Of a stretch of DNA of 64,000 bases, positions 8,134-17,849 are shown piece by piece. Where the stretch lies: the NCBI GenBank assembly GCA_035626675.1, contig DASPNH010000207.1, positions 1 to 64,000 on the forward strand. The letters are read 5' to 3'. Under the pieces are notes generated by a model. It ran no database searches. It was given only the letters and a program-made list of their open reading frames with translations, and was not told the origin of the DNA. Position 1 is the stretch's first letter; the number at the start of each line of letters is the position of its first letter. The translations under genes and the position numbers were made by a program. The DNA comes from DASPNH01 sp035626675 (GTDB lineage: Bacteria; Desulfobacterota; Binatia; UBA1149; CAITLU01).

Positions 8134-9032
8134 GGCCACTGGCGAAGACCTGCGTGTGCGCTGCGCTTGCCGGCCTCGTGCCGGCAGGCGCAGCAGCCGA
8201 GCTTTCGGCTGCTCGCAAAGGCGATGCGTGGCTGGATCGCGTGCGCGAGTTCGCGCCGGGCACCAGCGCGGGCTTTGGCGCCGAAGAGCTGCCGGGCATC
8301 GTGCTGGGCATGCCCGAGGGCCTGGGCGACGAGCAGGGGTCGCTGGACGTCGTCTCGCTCGGCAAGGGCGGCAGCATCGTCGTCTCCTTCGACGACAACG
8401 CGGTGGTCGACGGTCCCGGCGACGACCTGGTCATCTTCGAGAATGCGTTCCATGCCGGCAGCATCCCGGGCCCGGTCTTTACCGAGTATGCGTTCGTCGA
8501 GGTCAGCCGCGACGGACGGCAGTGGCTGGCGTTTCCCTTCGACGCCGGCAGCGGGGCAGGTCTGGCAGGACAGGCGCCGGTCTACGCGACGTCGAGCAAC
8601 GGCATCGATCCGCTGGATGCAGCCGGCGGCGGCGACCGCTTCGACATCGGTGCGCTCGGGCTCGACCTGGTTCGGTTCGTGCGGCTGACCGATGCGGGCG
8701 ATCAGATCGACGATTACGGCAACCACTCGTTTGCCGGCACCAAGGGCGGGTTCGATCTGGATGCCGCGGCGGCGATCCACTCGGTGCCGCTGGCACGCGT
8801 GCTCGGCGTCGTGACCCAGAACGGCTTGCCCGTTGCGGGCGCCATCGTGCAGCTTCGCGCGCAGGAGGAGTCTCGCTGGCGTCGGCGGCGGACCCGCAGC
8901 GACGGCAGCTACCGGTTCGCGCGCCTGTTTCCGAGCGCGAGCTACGCCGTTCGCACCGGAGAGGAGCCGCCGCAGCAGGTCTATCTGGATCTGGAGCAGC
9001 GCCAGGGACGGGTGGATTTCGAGCTGGATTGA
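8130..9032 (+). CDS. Exported surface protein with carboxypeptidase-regulatory-like tail, second gene of the B12 unit
   Basis: A 300-residue protein with a signal peptide ending near GAAAEL. Residues ~45-210 form a beta-rich domain with VSLGKGGSIVVSFDDNAVVDGPGDDLVIFENAF, here split as VSLGKGGSIVVSF and DGPGDDLVIFENAF, followed by FVEVSRDGRQW and a D-rich LTDAGDQIDDYGN. The C-terminal ~80 residues (VTQNGLPVAGAIVQL, DGSYRF) look like a carboxypeptidase regulatory-like beta-sandwich used as a surface module. Start ATG 8130 overlaps the previous stop, showing translational coupling. From memory, this domain recurs beside cobalamin riboswitches; the role is inferred from that context. Confidence 0.75.
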   Translation: MRPLAKTCVCAALAGLVPAGAAAELSAARKGDAWLDRVREFAPGTSAGFGAEELPGIVLGMPEGLGDEQGSLDVVSLGKGGSIVVSFDDNAVVDGPGDDLVIFENAFHAGSIPGPVFTEYAFVEVSRDGRQWLAFPFDAGSGAGLAGQAPVYATSSNGIDPLDAAGGGDRFDIGALGLDLVRFVRLTDAGDQIDDYGNHSFAGTKGGFDLDAAAAIHSVPLARVLGVVTQNGLPVAGAIVQLRAQEESRWRRRRTRSDGSYRFARLFPSASYAVRTGEEPPQQVYLDLEQRQGRVDFELD

Positions 9033-9116
9033 GGCCTACGACGGCTCGATTCCGGAGAAGGCAATGCGCACCCCGCGTATCCTTGTCCTTCCGGCCTTGC
9101 GATGATCGGATGAGCG

Positions 9117-10835
9117 ATGCCCAGCACTGCTCGCTCCAAACTTTCCGCCTTCGCCGCTCTCGGCCTCGATGAAGCACTGGTCACCGCCGTGACCGGCCTC
9201 GGCTACGAGGAGCCGACGCCCGTGCAGTTGCAGTGCATTCCCCTGATTCTGTCGGGCAAGGATCTCCTGGCCCAGGCGGCCACCGGTACCGGCAAGACCG
9301 CCGCGTTCGCGCTTCCGATGCTCCAGAACCTTCGTTCCGGCGCCCCGGCCGCCGCCGCAACCGCGGGCCGCAAGAGCGGCAGGACGGCGGCTGTCCGCAC
9401 GCGCGGCATCGTGCTGGTGCCGACTCGCGAGCTGGCGATGCAGGTCTCCGAGGCCATCCACAAATACGGACGCGGCAGCGGCACCACGGTCGTGCCGGTC
9501 TACGGCGGCGCCTCGATGCCGCAGCAGATTCGCGCGCTCGAGCGCGGCGCCGACATCGTGGTCGCCACGCCGGGACGCGCGCTGGACCACCTGCGAAGAG
9601 GAACGCTCGGCCTGGAAGGCATCCAGGTCGTCGTGCTCGACGAAGCCGACGAGATGCTCGACATGGGCTTTGCCGAGGACATCGATGCGATCCTGGAGAA
9701 GGCGCCGAAGGCGCGCCAGACCGCGCTGTTCTCGGCCACGATGCCGCCGCGCCTGCGCAAGATCGCCGAGCGGCATCTGCGCGAACCGGAGCGCATCACC
9801 ATCGCTCGCGAGCAGCCGTCGGGCAAGGTGCCGCTGGTTCGTCAGATCGCCTACGTCGTTTCGCGCGCGCACAAGGAAGCCGCGTTGCAGCGCGTGCTGG
9901 ACATCGAGGCCCCCGAGTCCGCGCTGGTGTTCTGCCGCACGCGCCTGGAGGTGGACTCGCTCGTCGAAACGCTCGGCGCGCACGGCTACCGAACCGAGGG
10001 CTTGCACGGCGGAATGCCGCAGCGCCAGCGCGAGTCGGTGATGACGCGGTTTCGCGCTGCCAAGCTCGATCTGCTCGTTGCCACCGACGTGGCCGCGCGC
10101 GGGCTGGACATCCGGCACCTCTCCCATGTCTTCAACTACGATCTGCCGTGCAATCCGGAGGCATACATCCACCGCATCGGGCGGACGGGACGCGCGGGCC
10201 GCAGCGGCACCGCCATCACGCTGACCGAGCCGCGCGAGCATTCCCTGCTTCGCAGCATCGAACGCGTGACGCGGCAGAAAATCGAGGTCGTCTCGCTTCC
10301 GACCCTTGCCGACCTGCGCGCCAAGCGATTGGAGGTGACCGCTGCTGCCGTTCGCGAGCAGCTCGAGCTCGGCAATCTGGACGACGTTCGAGTGGTCGTC
10401 GAGTCGCTGGCAGAAGAATTCGACATCGTGGACGTGGCGGCGGCCGCCGTGCGCATGGCGCATGCATCGCTCGGTGGCGACCGCGAAGACCGCGAGATTC
10501 CCGCGCCGGTGCAGCCACCTTCGCGCGACGAAAGGAAAGAGGGACGCAAGCGCGGCAAGGCGTACGCCGACGAGCACGAGCGATTCGAGGTCGCCCGGCT
10601 CTACGTCAGCGCCGGACGCAACATCGGCATCCGCCCAGCCGACCTGGTCGGCGCGATCACCAATGAAGCGGGCGTCACCTCTCGCGACATAGGCTCGATC
10701 GAGATCACCGAGCGCTTCTCGCTCGTCGAGGTTCCCGACGCCCTTGCCGACGACATCGTGCGAGCGATGAAGCGTGCGACCCTGCGCGGCAAGAAGGTGC
10801 TGGTGCGCCGCGAGCGCGACGGGGGAAGCGCATGA
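9117..10835 (+). CDS. DEAD-box RNA helicase with DbpA-type RNA-binding domain
   Basis: A 572-residue ATP-dependent RNA helicase, acting on structured RNA in ribosome assembly or mRNA turnover. All core motifs are present: Q motif (GYEEPTPVQLQCIP), Walker A AATGTGKT, PTREL, VLDEADEML, SAT, and in the second RecA domain VFCRTR, TDVAARGLDI and HRIGRTGRAG. The C-terminal ~75 residues (FEVARLYVSAGRNIGIRPAD through VPDALADDIV) match the DbpA/CsdA RNA-binding fold that contacts 23S rRNA in DbpA. A basic linker (ERKEGRKRGKA) separates core and tail. It overlaps the downstream metal-binding protein gene by four bases. Confidence 0.93.
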   Translation: MPSTARSKLSAFAALGLDEALVTAVTGLGYEEPTPVQLQCIPLILSGKDLLAQAATGTGKTAAFALPMLQNLRSGAPAAAATAGRKSGRTAAVRTRGIVLVPTRELAMQVSEAIHKYGRGSGTTVVPVYGGASMPQQIRALERGADIVVATPGRALDHLRRGTLGLEGIQVVVLDEADEMLDMGFAEDIDAILEKAPKARQTALFSATMPPRLRKIAERHLREPERITIAREQPSGKVPLVRQIAYVVSRAHKEAALQRVLDIEAPESALVFCRTRLEVDSLVETLGAHGYRTEGLHGGMPQRQRESVMTRFRAAKLDLLVATDVAARGLDIRHLSHVFNYDLPCNPEAYIHRIGRTGRAGRSGTAITLTEPREHSLLRSIERVTRQKIEVVSLPTLADLRAKRLEVTAAAVREQLELGNLDDVRVVVESLAEEFDIVDVAAAAVRMAHASLGGDREDREIPAPVQPPSRDERKEGRKRGKAYADEHERFEVARLYVSAGRNIGIRPADLVGAITNEAGVTSRDIGSIEITERFSLVEVPDALADDIVRAMKRATLRGKKVLVRRERDGGSA

Positions 10836-11719
10836 CGCGTCGCAGCCCGCTGCTGGCGGCGCTCGCCGTGGCGCTGCTGGTGCCTGGCGTCGCCGCGGCG
10901 AAGATTCGTGTGGTCAGCTCCATTCCCGCCCTGGCCATGATCGCCTCCGAGGTCGGCGGCCAGCGCGTCGAAGTGCACTCGCTGATCACGGGAGGAGCCA
11001 CTCCCCACAACTATTCGCCGCGGCCGTCGGACGCGCGCGCCGTCGCCGACGCCGACGTGATTTTGTTCGTCGGCGGCGGCGTCGACGACTGGACGCGGGA
11101 CATGGCCGACGCGGCAGATGGCGCGATCGTGCTGGAACTGCTTCCACGCCGGCAGGGCGGCGATGATCATGCGGGCCACGGCCACGACGTGCATCGCGAC
11201 CCGCACGTCTGGCTCGACCCGGGCTGGATGCGCGACAACCTGGTTCCGGCCATCGTGCGTGCGCTGTCGCAACTGGACCCGCCGGCAGCGCCCCAGCTGG
11301 AGGCGCAGGGACGCGTGGTGCGCGAGCGCCTGACCAATCTGGAGGAAGACATCCGTCAGATGTTCGAGAAGGCGACGGTACGAAAATTCGTCGCGTTCCA
11401 TCCGGCGTGGGGACGCTTTGCCTCCCGCTTCGACCTTCAGCCGCTGGGCGCGATCGAAGAGAGCGGCGGAGAGGAGCCGACGTTGCGGCGTCTGGTCACC
11501 ACCATGCGTGCAGCCCGCTCCGCCGGCGTGGCCACCATTCTGGTCGAGCCGCAGCTCGACCAGCGCGTGGCCACGACGCTGGCGGCCGAGCTCGGCGGAA
11601 ACGTGGTCACGGTCGATCCCTTCGGCGATCTGGACAGCTTCGATCGCAACACCTACCAGGAGCTCATGCTGCTCAACGCCGCTGCCTTCGCACAGGCCAT
11701 GGCGATCGGCGGCGAATGA
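10832..11719 (+). CDS. znuA: Zinc/manganese ABC transporter periplasmic binding protein
   Basis: A 295-residue cluster A-I solute-binding protein with a signal peptide (cleavage near VAAAK). Metal ligands expected for this family are visible: H in GATPHNYSPRPSDA, H in DPHVWLDP, H in FHPAWGRFASRF and an acidic residue in the last domain (VDPFGDLDS). A histidine-rich loop DDHAGHGHDVHRDPH precedes the second ligand and is typical of zinc rather than manganese binders. It is translationally coupled to the helicase (ATGA overlap), an unusual partner. The matching ATPase and permease are 6 kb downstream at 17850-19414. No Zur-type operator was recognised. Confidence 0.88.
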   Translation: MTRRSPLLAALAVALLVPGVAAAKIRVVSSIPALAMIASEVGGQRVEVHSLITGGATPHNYSPRPSDARAVADADVILFVGGGVDDWTRDMADAADGAIVLELLPRRQGGDDHAGHGHDVHRDPHVWLDPGWMRDNLVPAIVRALSQLDPPAAPQLEAQGRVVRERLTNLEEDIRQMFEKATVRKFVAFHPAWGRFASRFDLQPLGAIEESGGEEPTLRRLVTTMRAARSAGVATILVEPQLDQRVATTLAAELGGNVVTVDPFGDLDSFDRNTYQELMLLNAAAFAQAMAIGGE

Positions 11720-11806
11720 TGCGGCTCGAGCCTCTGGCGATGCCTTGGCCTCTCGGTTACGACTCGTACGGGCAAAGAAGCTTGCTCTGCGCTCTCGGAG
11801 GTCGAA

Positions 11807-13209
<1,403 letters not shown>

Positions 13210-13613
13210 GGGGCCGGCCACCGCTCTCTCGGCCCCCTCATACGGAGCGAGCAACCTGCAGGCATCGCCAGCTTATGATCTCTTCCGCCGGCGATCTTGA
13301 ACGATTCCGCCTGGCCAACACGCTCCGCATGGGTCCGACGCGATGCACGCTCGCGACGATGGCCCGCCGTCCTGTTTTCGCCTGCCTGCTCGATGGACGT
13401 TGCAGGCGTGCACACTTCTGCAGCAACCTTCGATCCAGGCGCGTGATCGAGGACGCACGGACATGGACGTGGTTCTTTTGGTGATCGCCAGAATCGAAAA
13501 CCCGGCTTTTGCGTGGTGACGGTTTTTCCAGTGGTGTCTTGTGGGCGTGCGATCCGGTTGATAGTGACGAGCCTCGACCGATGCGGGTCGACTCACAGAC
13601 AGGAGTCCACACG
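13210..13613. other. Gene-free spacer with weak hairpin
   Basis: No gene was recognised here. GGGGCCG (13210-13216) can pair with CGGCCCC (13230-13236) directly after the di-haem enzyme stop, a weak terminator candidate without a T-run. Short open frames in this stretch have no family features. The promoter of the 30-cysteine protein presumably lies in the last 100 bases. Confidence 0.5.
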
Positions 13614-14294
13614 ATGAGGATCAAAGCTCTTCCCATGACCCTGGCAGCTGCCGCTGCCGCGATGCTGGTCGCGATCGCGACGCCGGTTTCCGCCCATACC
13701 TGTTCGAGCCTCTGCTCCCAGGTGCAGCGGGCCTGTACGCAGGCGAGCAAGGCCGCCTGGGATCAGGCGCGTTACGCATGCGAGCAGGAAGGCGATGCCT
13801 GCCACGCGGACTGCCAAGCCAACGCCGATACGTGTCCCGGCGACTGCGAAGCCGCGGCCGGCGAGTGCGTCGCTGCTTGCGGCGGCGTCCTGGACTGCGA
13901 AGCCGGCTGCGCTGCCGGACGCGACGAATGTCTGGCCGTATGCGCAGGTTGCGACGATACCTGCGATGCCGCCGAGGATGCGTGTCGCGAGCAGGCGTCG
14001 GCCGACCGTGACACCGCGCGCACCGACTGCTCGGGCGCCCGCGAAACCTGCACGACCGATTGCGTCGATCCCATCGATGCCGGCTGCGTCAGTGACTGCA
14101 TCCGCGGCGAGCACGCCTGCGACGACGACGGCCGCAAGGCGTACGGTCAGTGCAAGCGTGCGTGCCCGACCGGCGGCGACCGCAACGGCTGCACCAAGAC
14201 ATGCAAGAACGAAGCGGCCGCTGCCCGTGAGCTGTGCAAGGCGCAGATGATTCTTTGCCTGGCCGGTCCGGCCGACAGCTGCATCGTTCCGTAA
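13614..14294 (+). CDS. Secreted 30-cysteine helical repeat protein of unknown function
   Basis: A 226-residue exported protein; signal peptide to about residue 28 (cleavage near VSAHT). The mature part of about 198 residues contains 30 cysteines, mostly as C-x3-C pairs separated by six or seven residues (for example CHADCQANADTCPGDC), rich in Ala, Asp and Glu. That spacing suits alpha-helices cross-linked by disulfides, or thiolate metal binding, rather than beta knots. ATG 13614 is chosen because ACAGGAG lies upstream and the signal peptide starts there. A strong terminator follows at 14351. No family was recognised. Confidence 0.8.
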   Translation: MRIKALPMTLAAAAAAMLVAIATPVSAHTCSSLCSQVQRACTQASKAAWDQARYACEQEGDACHADCQANADTCPGDCEAAAGECVAACGGVLDCEAGCAAGRDECLAVCAGCDDTCDAAEDACREQASADRDTARTDCSGARETCTTDCVDPIDAGCVSDCIRGEHACDDDGRKAYGQCKRACPTGGDRNGCTKTCKNEAAAARELCKAQMILCLAGPADSCIVP

Positions 14295-14350
14295 CCTTCT
14301 CGGCCCACGAGGCTGTCGCCGTCCTCGATCGCGGCGGCGCGCTCGTCCTC

Positions 14351-14390
14351 CGAAGGGGTCAGGCACTCGTGCCTGGCCCCTTCGCGTTTT
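14351..14390 (+). terminator. Strong Rho-independent terminator
   Basis: A 16-bp stem, CGAAGGGGTCAGGCAC pairing through GTGCCTGGCCCCTTCG with one G-T pair (14351-14384), is followed by CGTTTT. It ends transcription of the 30-cysteine protein gene. The core GGGGTCAGG...CCTGGCCCC also resembles other hairpins in the window. Confidence 0.85.
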
Positions 14391-14587
14391 CGTCGTTCGT
14401 GTCGTCTGGCCGGCAGCGAAGGTCATGCCCCTTCGCACTCTCGCAAACGCATCCGACGGCGGCCGGCTCCTCGACACAGGACGGCAGCGCGCCAGGGGAG
14501 GCGGCATTTCGCTACCGATCCACTGCGGCATGCGTAACACTCCCGGCGTACGATGCATGGCCCGCGGATGACGAAAGGAGACCAGAC

Positions 14588-15115
14588 ATGACTCGACTGA
14601 CTGCAGCAGCTGTTTTTCTGCTCGCGACGATGGCGACCCCACCCTGCGCACACTCGGCGCAGATGCTGCAGGAAGGGCAGCAGATGCCATCGTTCGAGCT
14701 GGTCGATCACGAGGGCAGGACCGTGCGTTCGAGCGATCTTGCCGGCAAGCGGTATCTGCTCTGGTTCTATCCCAAGGCGATGACGCCGGGCTGCACCGTG
14801 GAGGCGCAAGGGCTGCGCGACAACCACGCCGGGCTCGACAAGGCCGGCGTAATCGTTCTCGGGGTCTCCTTCGACGATCCGGCCGAGAACAAGCGGTTCG
14901 TGGAGGCGGAGTCGCTGCCTTTCCGGCTGCTCTCCGACAAGGACCGCAAGCTGGCGGTCGCCGTCGGAGCCGCAGATGCCGCCGACGCCGGTACGGCAAG
15001 ACGCATTTCCTACCTCGTCGGACCCGACGGCAAGGTCGTCAAAGCCTATGCCAGCGTGGAGCCCGGGACCCATGCCGCGCAAGTGCTTGCCGACTGCGGA
15101 GGCGGTACCACGTAG
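14588..15115 (+). CDS. Exported peroxiredoxin of the BCP/PrxQ type
   Basis: A 175-residue thiol peroxidase with an N-terminal signal peptide (hydrophobic core AAAVFLLATMATPP, cleavage near AHSA), so it probably works in the periplasm. The active site reads FYPKAMTPGCTVEAQGLRDN, with the peroxidatic cysteine in TPGCT as in BCP. The resolving cysteine usually five residues later is absent (position occupied within EAQGL), so it is 1-Cys-like or resolved by another thiol. The thioredoxin-fold strands VIVLGVSFD and ISYLVGPDGKV are present. ATG 14588 has AAAGGAG upstream. Reductant and substrate are unknown. Confidence 0.85.
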   Translation: MTRLTAAAVFLLATMATPPCAHSAQMLQEGQQMPSFELVDHEGRTVRSSDLAGKRYLLWFYPKAMTPGCTVEAQGLRDNHAGLDKAGVIVLGVSFDDPAENKRFVEAESLPFRLLSDKDRKLAVAVGAADAADAGTARRISYLVGPDGKVVKAYASVEPGTHAAQVLADCGGGTT

Positions 15116-15116
15116 A

Positions 15117-15806
15117 TCAACCGCCGAGAATCGTGGTCTGGACGCCGCCGATCCATGCCGCGATCGCATTCGCCAGCGCCGTGCGGACCTCGCCATCGGT
15201 GCGTCCGGAGCGGGCGCGCACGTGGAAGGAGTGGTCGGCGTCATCGAACGTCTCGAGCGTCGCGCGCTGGCCGAGGTTCCGGCACACCGGCGTCAGAAGC
15301 TCCAGTTTTGCGAACTCGTCGCGCGTTCCCTGCAGGAAAAGCATGGGCAGATGGACCTCGGACAGGTGCTCGGCGCGATCGGTGGATGGCCTGCGCGGCG
15401 GGTGGAGCGGGAACCCGAGAAATACCAGACCGCGAAGCCCTGCGATCGGCCGGGCCGCCTGCGCCTGCGACGTCATTCGTGCACCGAAGGACTTGCCGCC
15501 GGCGAACAGCGGAAGCCTTCCGCAGTATCGCGCGGCCTCCGCCACTGCCGCGCGAACGGTTGCGTGTGCGACTGCGGGCGAGTCGGGACGCCGCCGGCCG
15601 CGTTGCATGTAGGGAAACTGGAAACGCAGCGTGGCGATCCGGAAGCCGGCCAGAGCATCGGCCATGGACGCCAGGAACTCGTGGGACATCCCCGCGCCGG
15701 CACCGTGCGCCATCACATAACACGCCGTCGCCTTCGGCGGGATGCGAAGTAGCCCCGATACGCGTTGGTCGTCGGCCACTGCGATGGTGATGGCCGCGTC
15801 GGACAT
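15117..15806 (-). CDS. Small alpha/beta hydrolase (KANL3/Tex30-like)
   Basis: A 229-residue alpha/beta hydrolase of the Tex30/dienelactone-hydrolase-like group. Seen: strand-loop VMAHGAGAGM (oxyanion region), nucleophile elbow GGKSFGARM, which gives G-x-S-x-G with Ser, acid region FLQGTRDEF and catalytic histidine in DADHSFHV. No signal peptide. The start at 15806 is supported by GAGG upstream; the longer frame would begin inside the preceding gene. It lies 55 bases downstream of the TMTC-like gene on the same strand. The substrate cannot be deduced. Confidence 0.75.
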   Translation of the reverse strand: MSDAAITIAVADDQRVSGLLRIPPKATACYVMAHGAGAGMSHEFLASMADALAGFRIATLRFQFPYMQRGRRRPDSPAVAHATVRAAVAEAARYCGRLPLFAGGKSFGARMTSQAQAARPIAGLRGLVFLGFPLHPPRRPSTDRAEHLSEVHLPMLFLQGTRDEFAKLELLTPVCRNLGQRATLETFDDADHSFHVRARSGRTDGEVRTALANAIAAWIGGVQTTILGG

Positions 15807-15861
15807 TTCCGCCTCGGTCCCAGGTCGCGTCAGCGGCTGTTCTGCACGGTCATGAACGCGG

Positions 15862-17766
15862 TCATCCGCCGAGCTGCTGCAGCGCGGTCTTGATCGAAGC
15901 ATCCTTCGGCGCCAGCTCGGCGGCCTTCTCGAACTCCTCCCGCGCCTCGTCCCGTCGCGCCAGTGTCTGAAGAGCCTGCCCGCGCAGCTTGCGGCCGTTG
16001 GGGTGCTCGGGCTCCAGCGCCACTGCCCTGTCGATCAGCTCGAGCGCTTCCTGCGGGCGCTTCAGCCGCAGGTAAGCCGAGGCTGCGTTGCGGTGCGCCA
16101 TCGCATTGTCAGGCTTGGCGGCTACACCGGCGAGGAACGTCTGCAGGGCCTCCTCGACGCGGTCGGTCTTCAGGTAGAGGGATCCCAGATTCATGTACCC
16201 GCGCACGATGCCGGGCGCGATGCGGATGGCTTCCTTGTAGTGCGCCTCCGCCTTCTCGTTGTCGCCCCGGCGCCCGTACTCGTTGGCGATGTTGTACTGC
16301 ACGCGTTCGCTGTTGGGTGCCTTCGAAAGGGTGTCCTGCATCAGCAGCAGCTTGTCGGCATAGACGTTGTTGCGCTGAAGCGTCAGGAGCCCGAGCACGG
16401 CGCAGACGACCACTGCCAGGCCCAGCCGGACCGTGCGCGCGACGTCGGCCTCCATGGACATGCGTTCGGTCAAGGCGGTCGTCAGCTGATACGCCGCAGG
16501 CACCAGCGCCAGCGCCATGAGCGCGATGGCCAGGTACATGCGATGCTCGACGTAGAAGTCGGCCAGCGGAACGATGCTGGAACTCGGTGCCAGAACGAAG
16601 GCGCTGCCGAGGACGGCGAACAGCAGGGGCGGGTAGGATCTCCACAGTGCAGCGCCGAGGCCGAAGAGCGCGACCAGGATGAGCGCCGGAACGAGGACGC
16701 TGTCGCCGAGAGGCGACTGCAGCACCGGCCAGGGGCCCTGATAGCCGCAGTCGAAACAGAGCCTGTCGGGCCACAGCACCATGCGCAGGTAATAGACCAC
16801 GACGCCGAACTGCGTGGACAGGTAGTCCAGCGGGGTGATGCCCTCGACGTCGAAGCCAGCGGTGTTGCCCGAGAAGCTTCCCGTGCGGGTCGACAGCACC
16901 AGGACGTAGATCGAAGCCACGATGGAGATCGCGTAGGCGATGGCCCGCTCGCCGAGTCCGCGCAGATTGCGGGAGAGAAAGCAGAAGTCATAGGCGAGCA
17001 GAATCGCGGGCAGGACGACGAAGAACGGTTTGCTGTAGGCGCCGAACAGGCACGCCGCGACCAGTCCGACCAGAGCGCCGCGCCGGCGCAGGTCGGTCGC
17101 GTCGACGAATGCCAGCAGCGCCGCCACCAGTGCCGCCGAGGCGAAGATCTCGGATCGCTGGATGATGTAGGTGACGCTTTCGGTCTGCATCGGGTGCAAC
17201 AGGAAAATGGCCGCTATCAGCGCCGCGATGGCGTCGGCGGAGCGTTCGAAGCGGCCGCCCATCGATGGAAGACGCAGCGTGACGTAGGAAAGCAGGAACA
17301 CCAGATAGCCGGTCGCAAGATGGGCGAACAGGTTGAGCAGATGATAGGAGGTCACGTCCTCTCCGCTGGAGGAATAGTTGAGCCGCAGCGAGGCCGTCAC
17401 CACACCGCGCGGATCGCCGGCCAGCTGACTGATCGCCAGCGGCCGCTGGATACGCGGGTTCTTGGTGATGTGCAGCGGATCGTCCAGGACGAAGGGCGTG
17501 TCCAGCGCATTGAAATAGGAAACGGCGACCACTGCGGCCAGGATCAATCCCCAGAGCGCCGCTCGTGGCGGCATCGTCACCAGCCGGCTTCCGCGCACCC
17601 GCCGATGCACGGGGGCAGCGAGCGGAGACTGTGCAGCGGCTGGCGCAACGGTCGCAGCAGGGATGGGAGCGGCGCCCGCAGTGGTTGCCGTCGTGGTTGC
17701 CGTCGCTGGCGGCGCCGGTGTTGCCTGACGCGGCCGGTCCTTCTTGTCTCTGGCCTTGCGACCCAT
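15862..17766 (-). CDS. TMTC-like multi-pass membrane protein with TPR repeats
   Basis: A 634-residue protein. An Ala/Pro/Thr-rich cytosolic N-terminus (~60 residues) precedes about ten membrane segments and then four to five TPR repeats (RVQYNIANEYGRRGDNEKAE..., AHRNAASAYLRLKRPQEALELIDRAVALEPEHP, split here). Loop 1 has LDDPLHITKNPRI with the acidic pair used by GT-C glycosyltransferases, and HPMQTESVTYIIQRSE matches the signature of the TMTC/DUF1736 group. Eukaryotic TMTC proteins O-mannosylate cadherins; bacterial relatives are uncharacterised. A role in protein or lipid glycosylation at the membrane is inferred. It diverges from the znuC gene. Confidence 0.8.
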   Translation of the reverse strand: MGRKARDKKDRPRQATPAPPATATTTATTAGAAPIPAATVAPAAAQSPLAAPVHRRVRGSRLVTMPPRAALWGLILAAVVAVSYFNALDTPFVLDDPLHITKNPRIQRPLAISQLAGDPRGVVTASLRLNYSSSGEDVTSYHLLNLFAHLATGYLVFLLSYVTLRLPSMGGRFERSADAIAALIAAIFLLHPMQTESVTYIIQRSEIFASAALVAALLAFVDATDLRRRGALVGLVAACLFGAYSKPFFVVLPAILLAYDFCFLSRNLRGLGERAIAYAISIVASIYVLVLSTRTGSFSGNTAGFDVEGITPLDYLSTQFGVVVYYLRMVLWPDRLCFDCGYQGPWPVLQSPLGDSVLVPALILVALFGLGAALWRSYPPLLFAVLGSAFVLAPSSSIVPLADFYVEHRMYLAIALMALALVPAAYQLTTALTERMSMEADVARTVRLGLAVVVCAVLGLLTLQRNNVYADKLLLMQDTLSKAPNSERVQYNIANEYGRRGDNEKAEAHYKEAIRIAPGIVRGYMNLGSLYLKTDRVEEALQTFLAGVAAKPDNAMAHRNAASAYLRLKRPQEALELIDRAVALEPEHPNGRKLRGQALQTLARRDEAREEFEKAAELAPKDASIKTALQQLGG

Positions 17767-17849
17767 CGAGCGGTTCTAGCCCAGCGGTGCCCTGGCGCAA
17801 AAGGCACGGTTGCCAGGTGATGAGGTTGCCCCCATAGTCGCGCGCTTCC

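Noticed and set aside
16003..17820. 605-residue open frame on the plus strand
   Set aside because: Antisense shadow of the TMTC-like gene, rich in Arg, Gln and His as expected for a GC-rich mirror frame.
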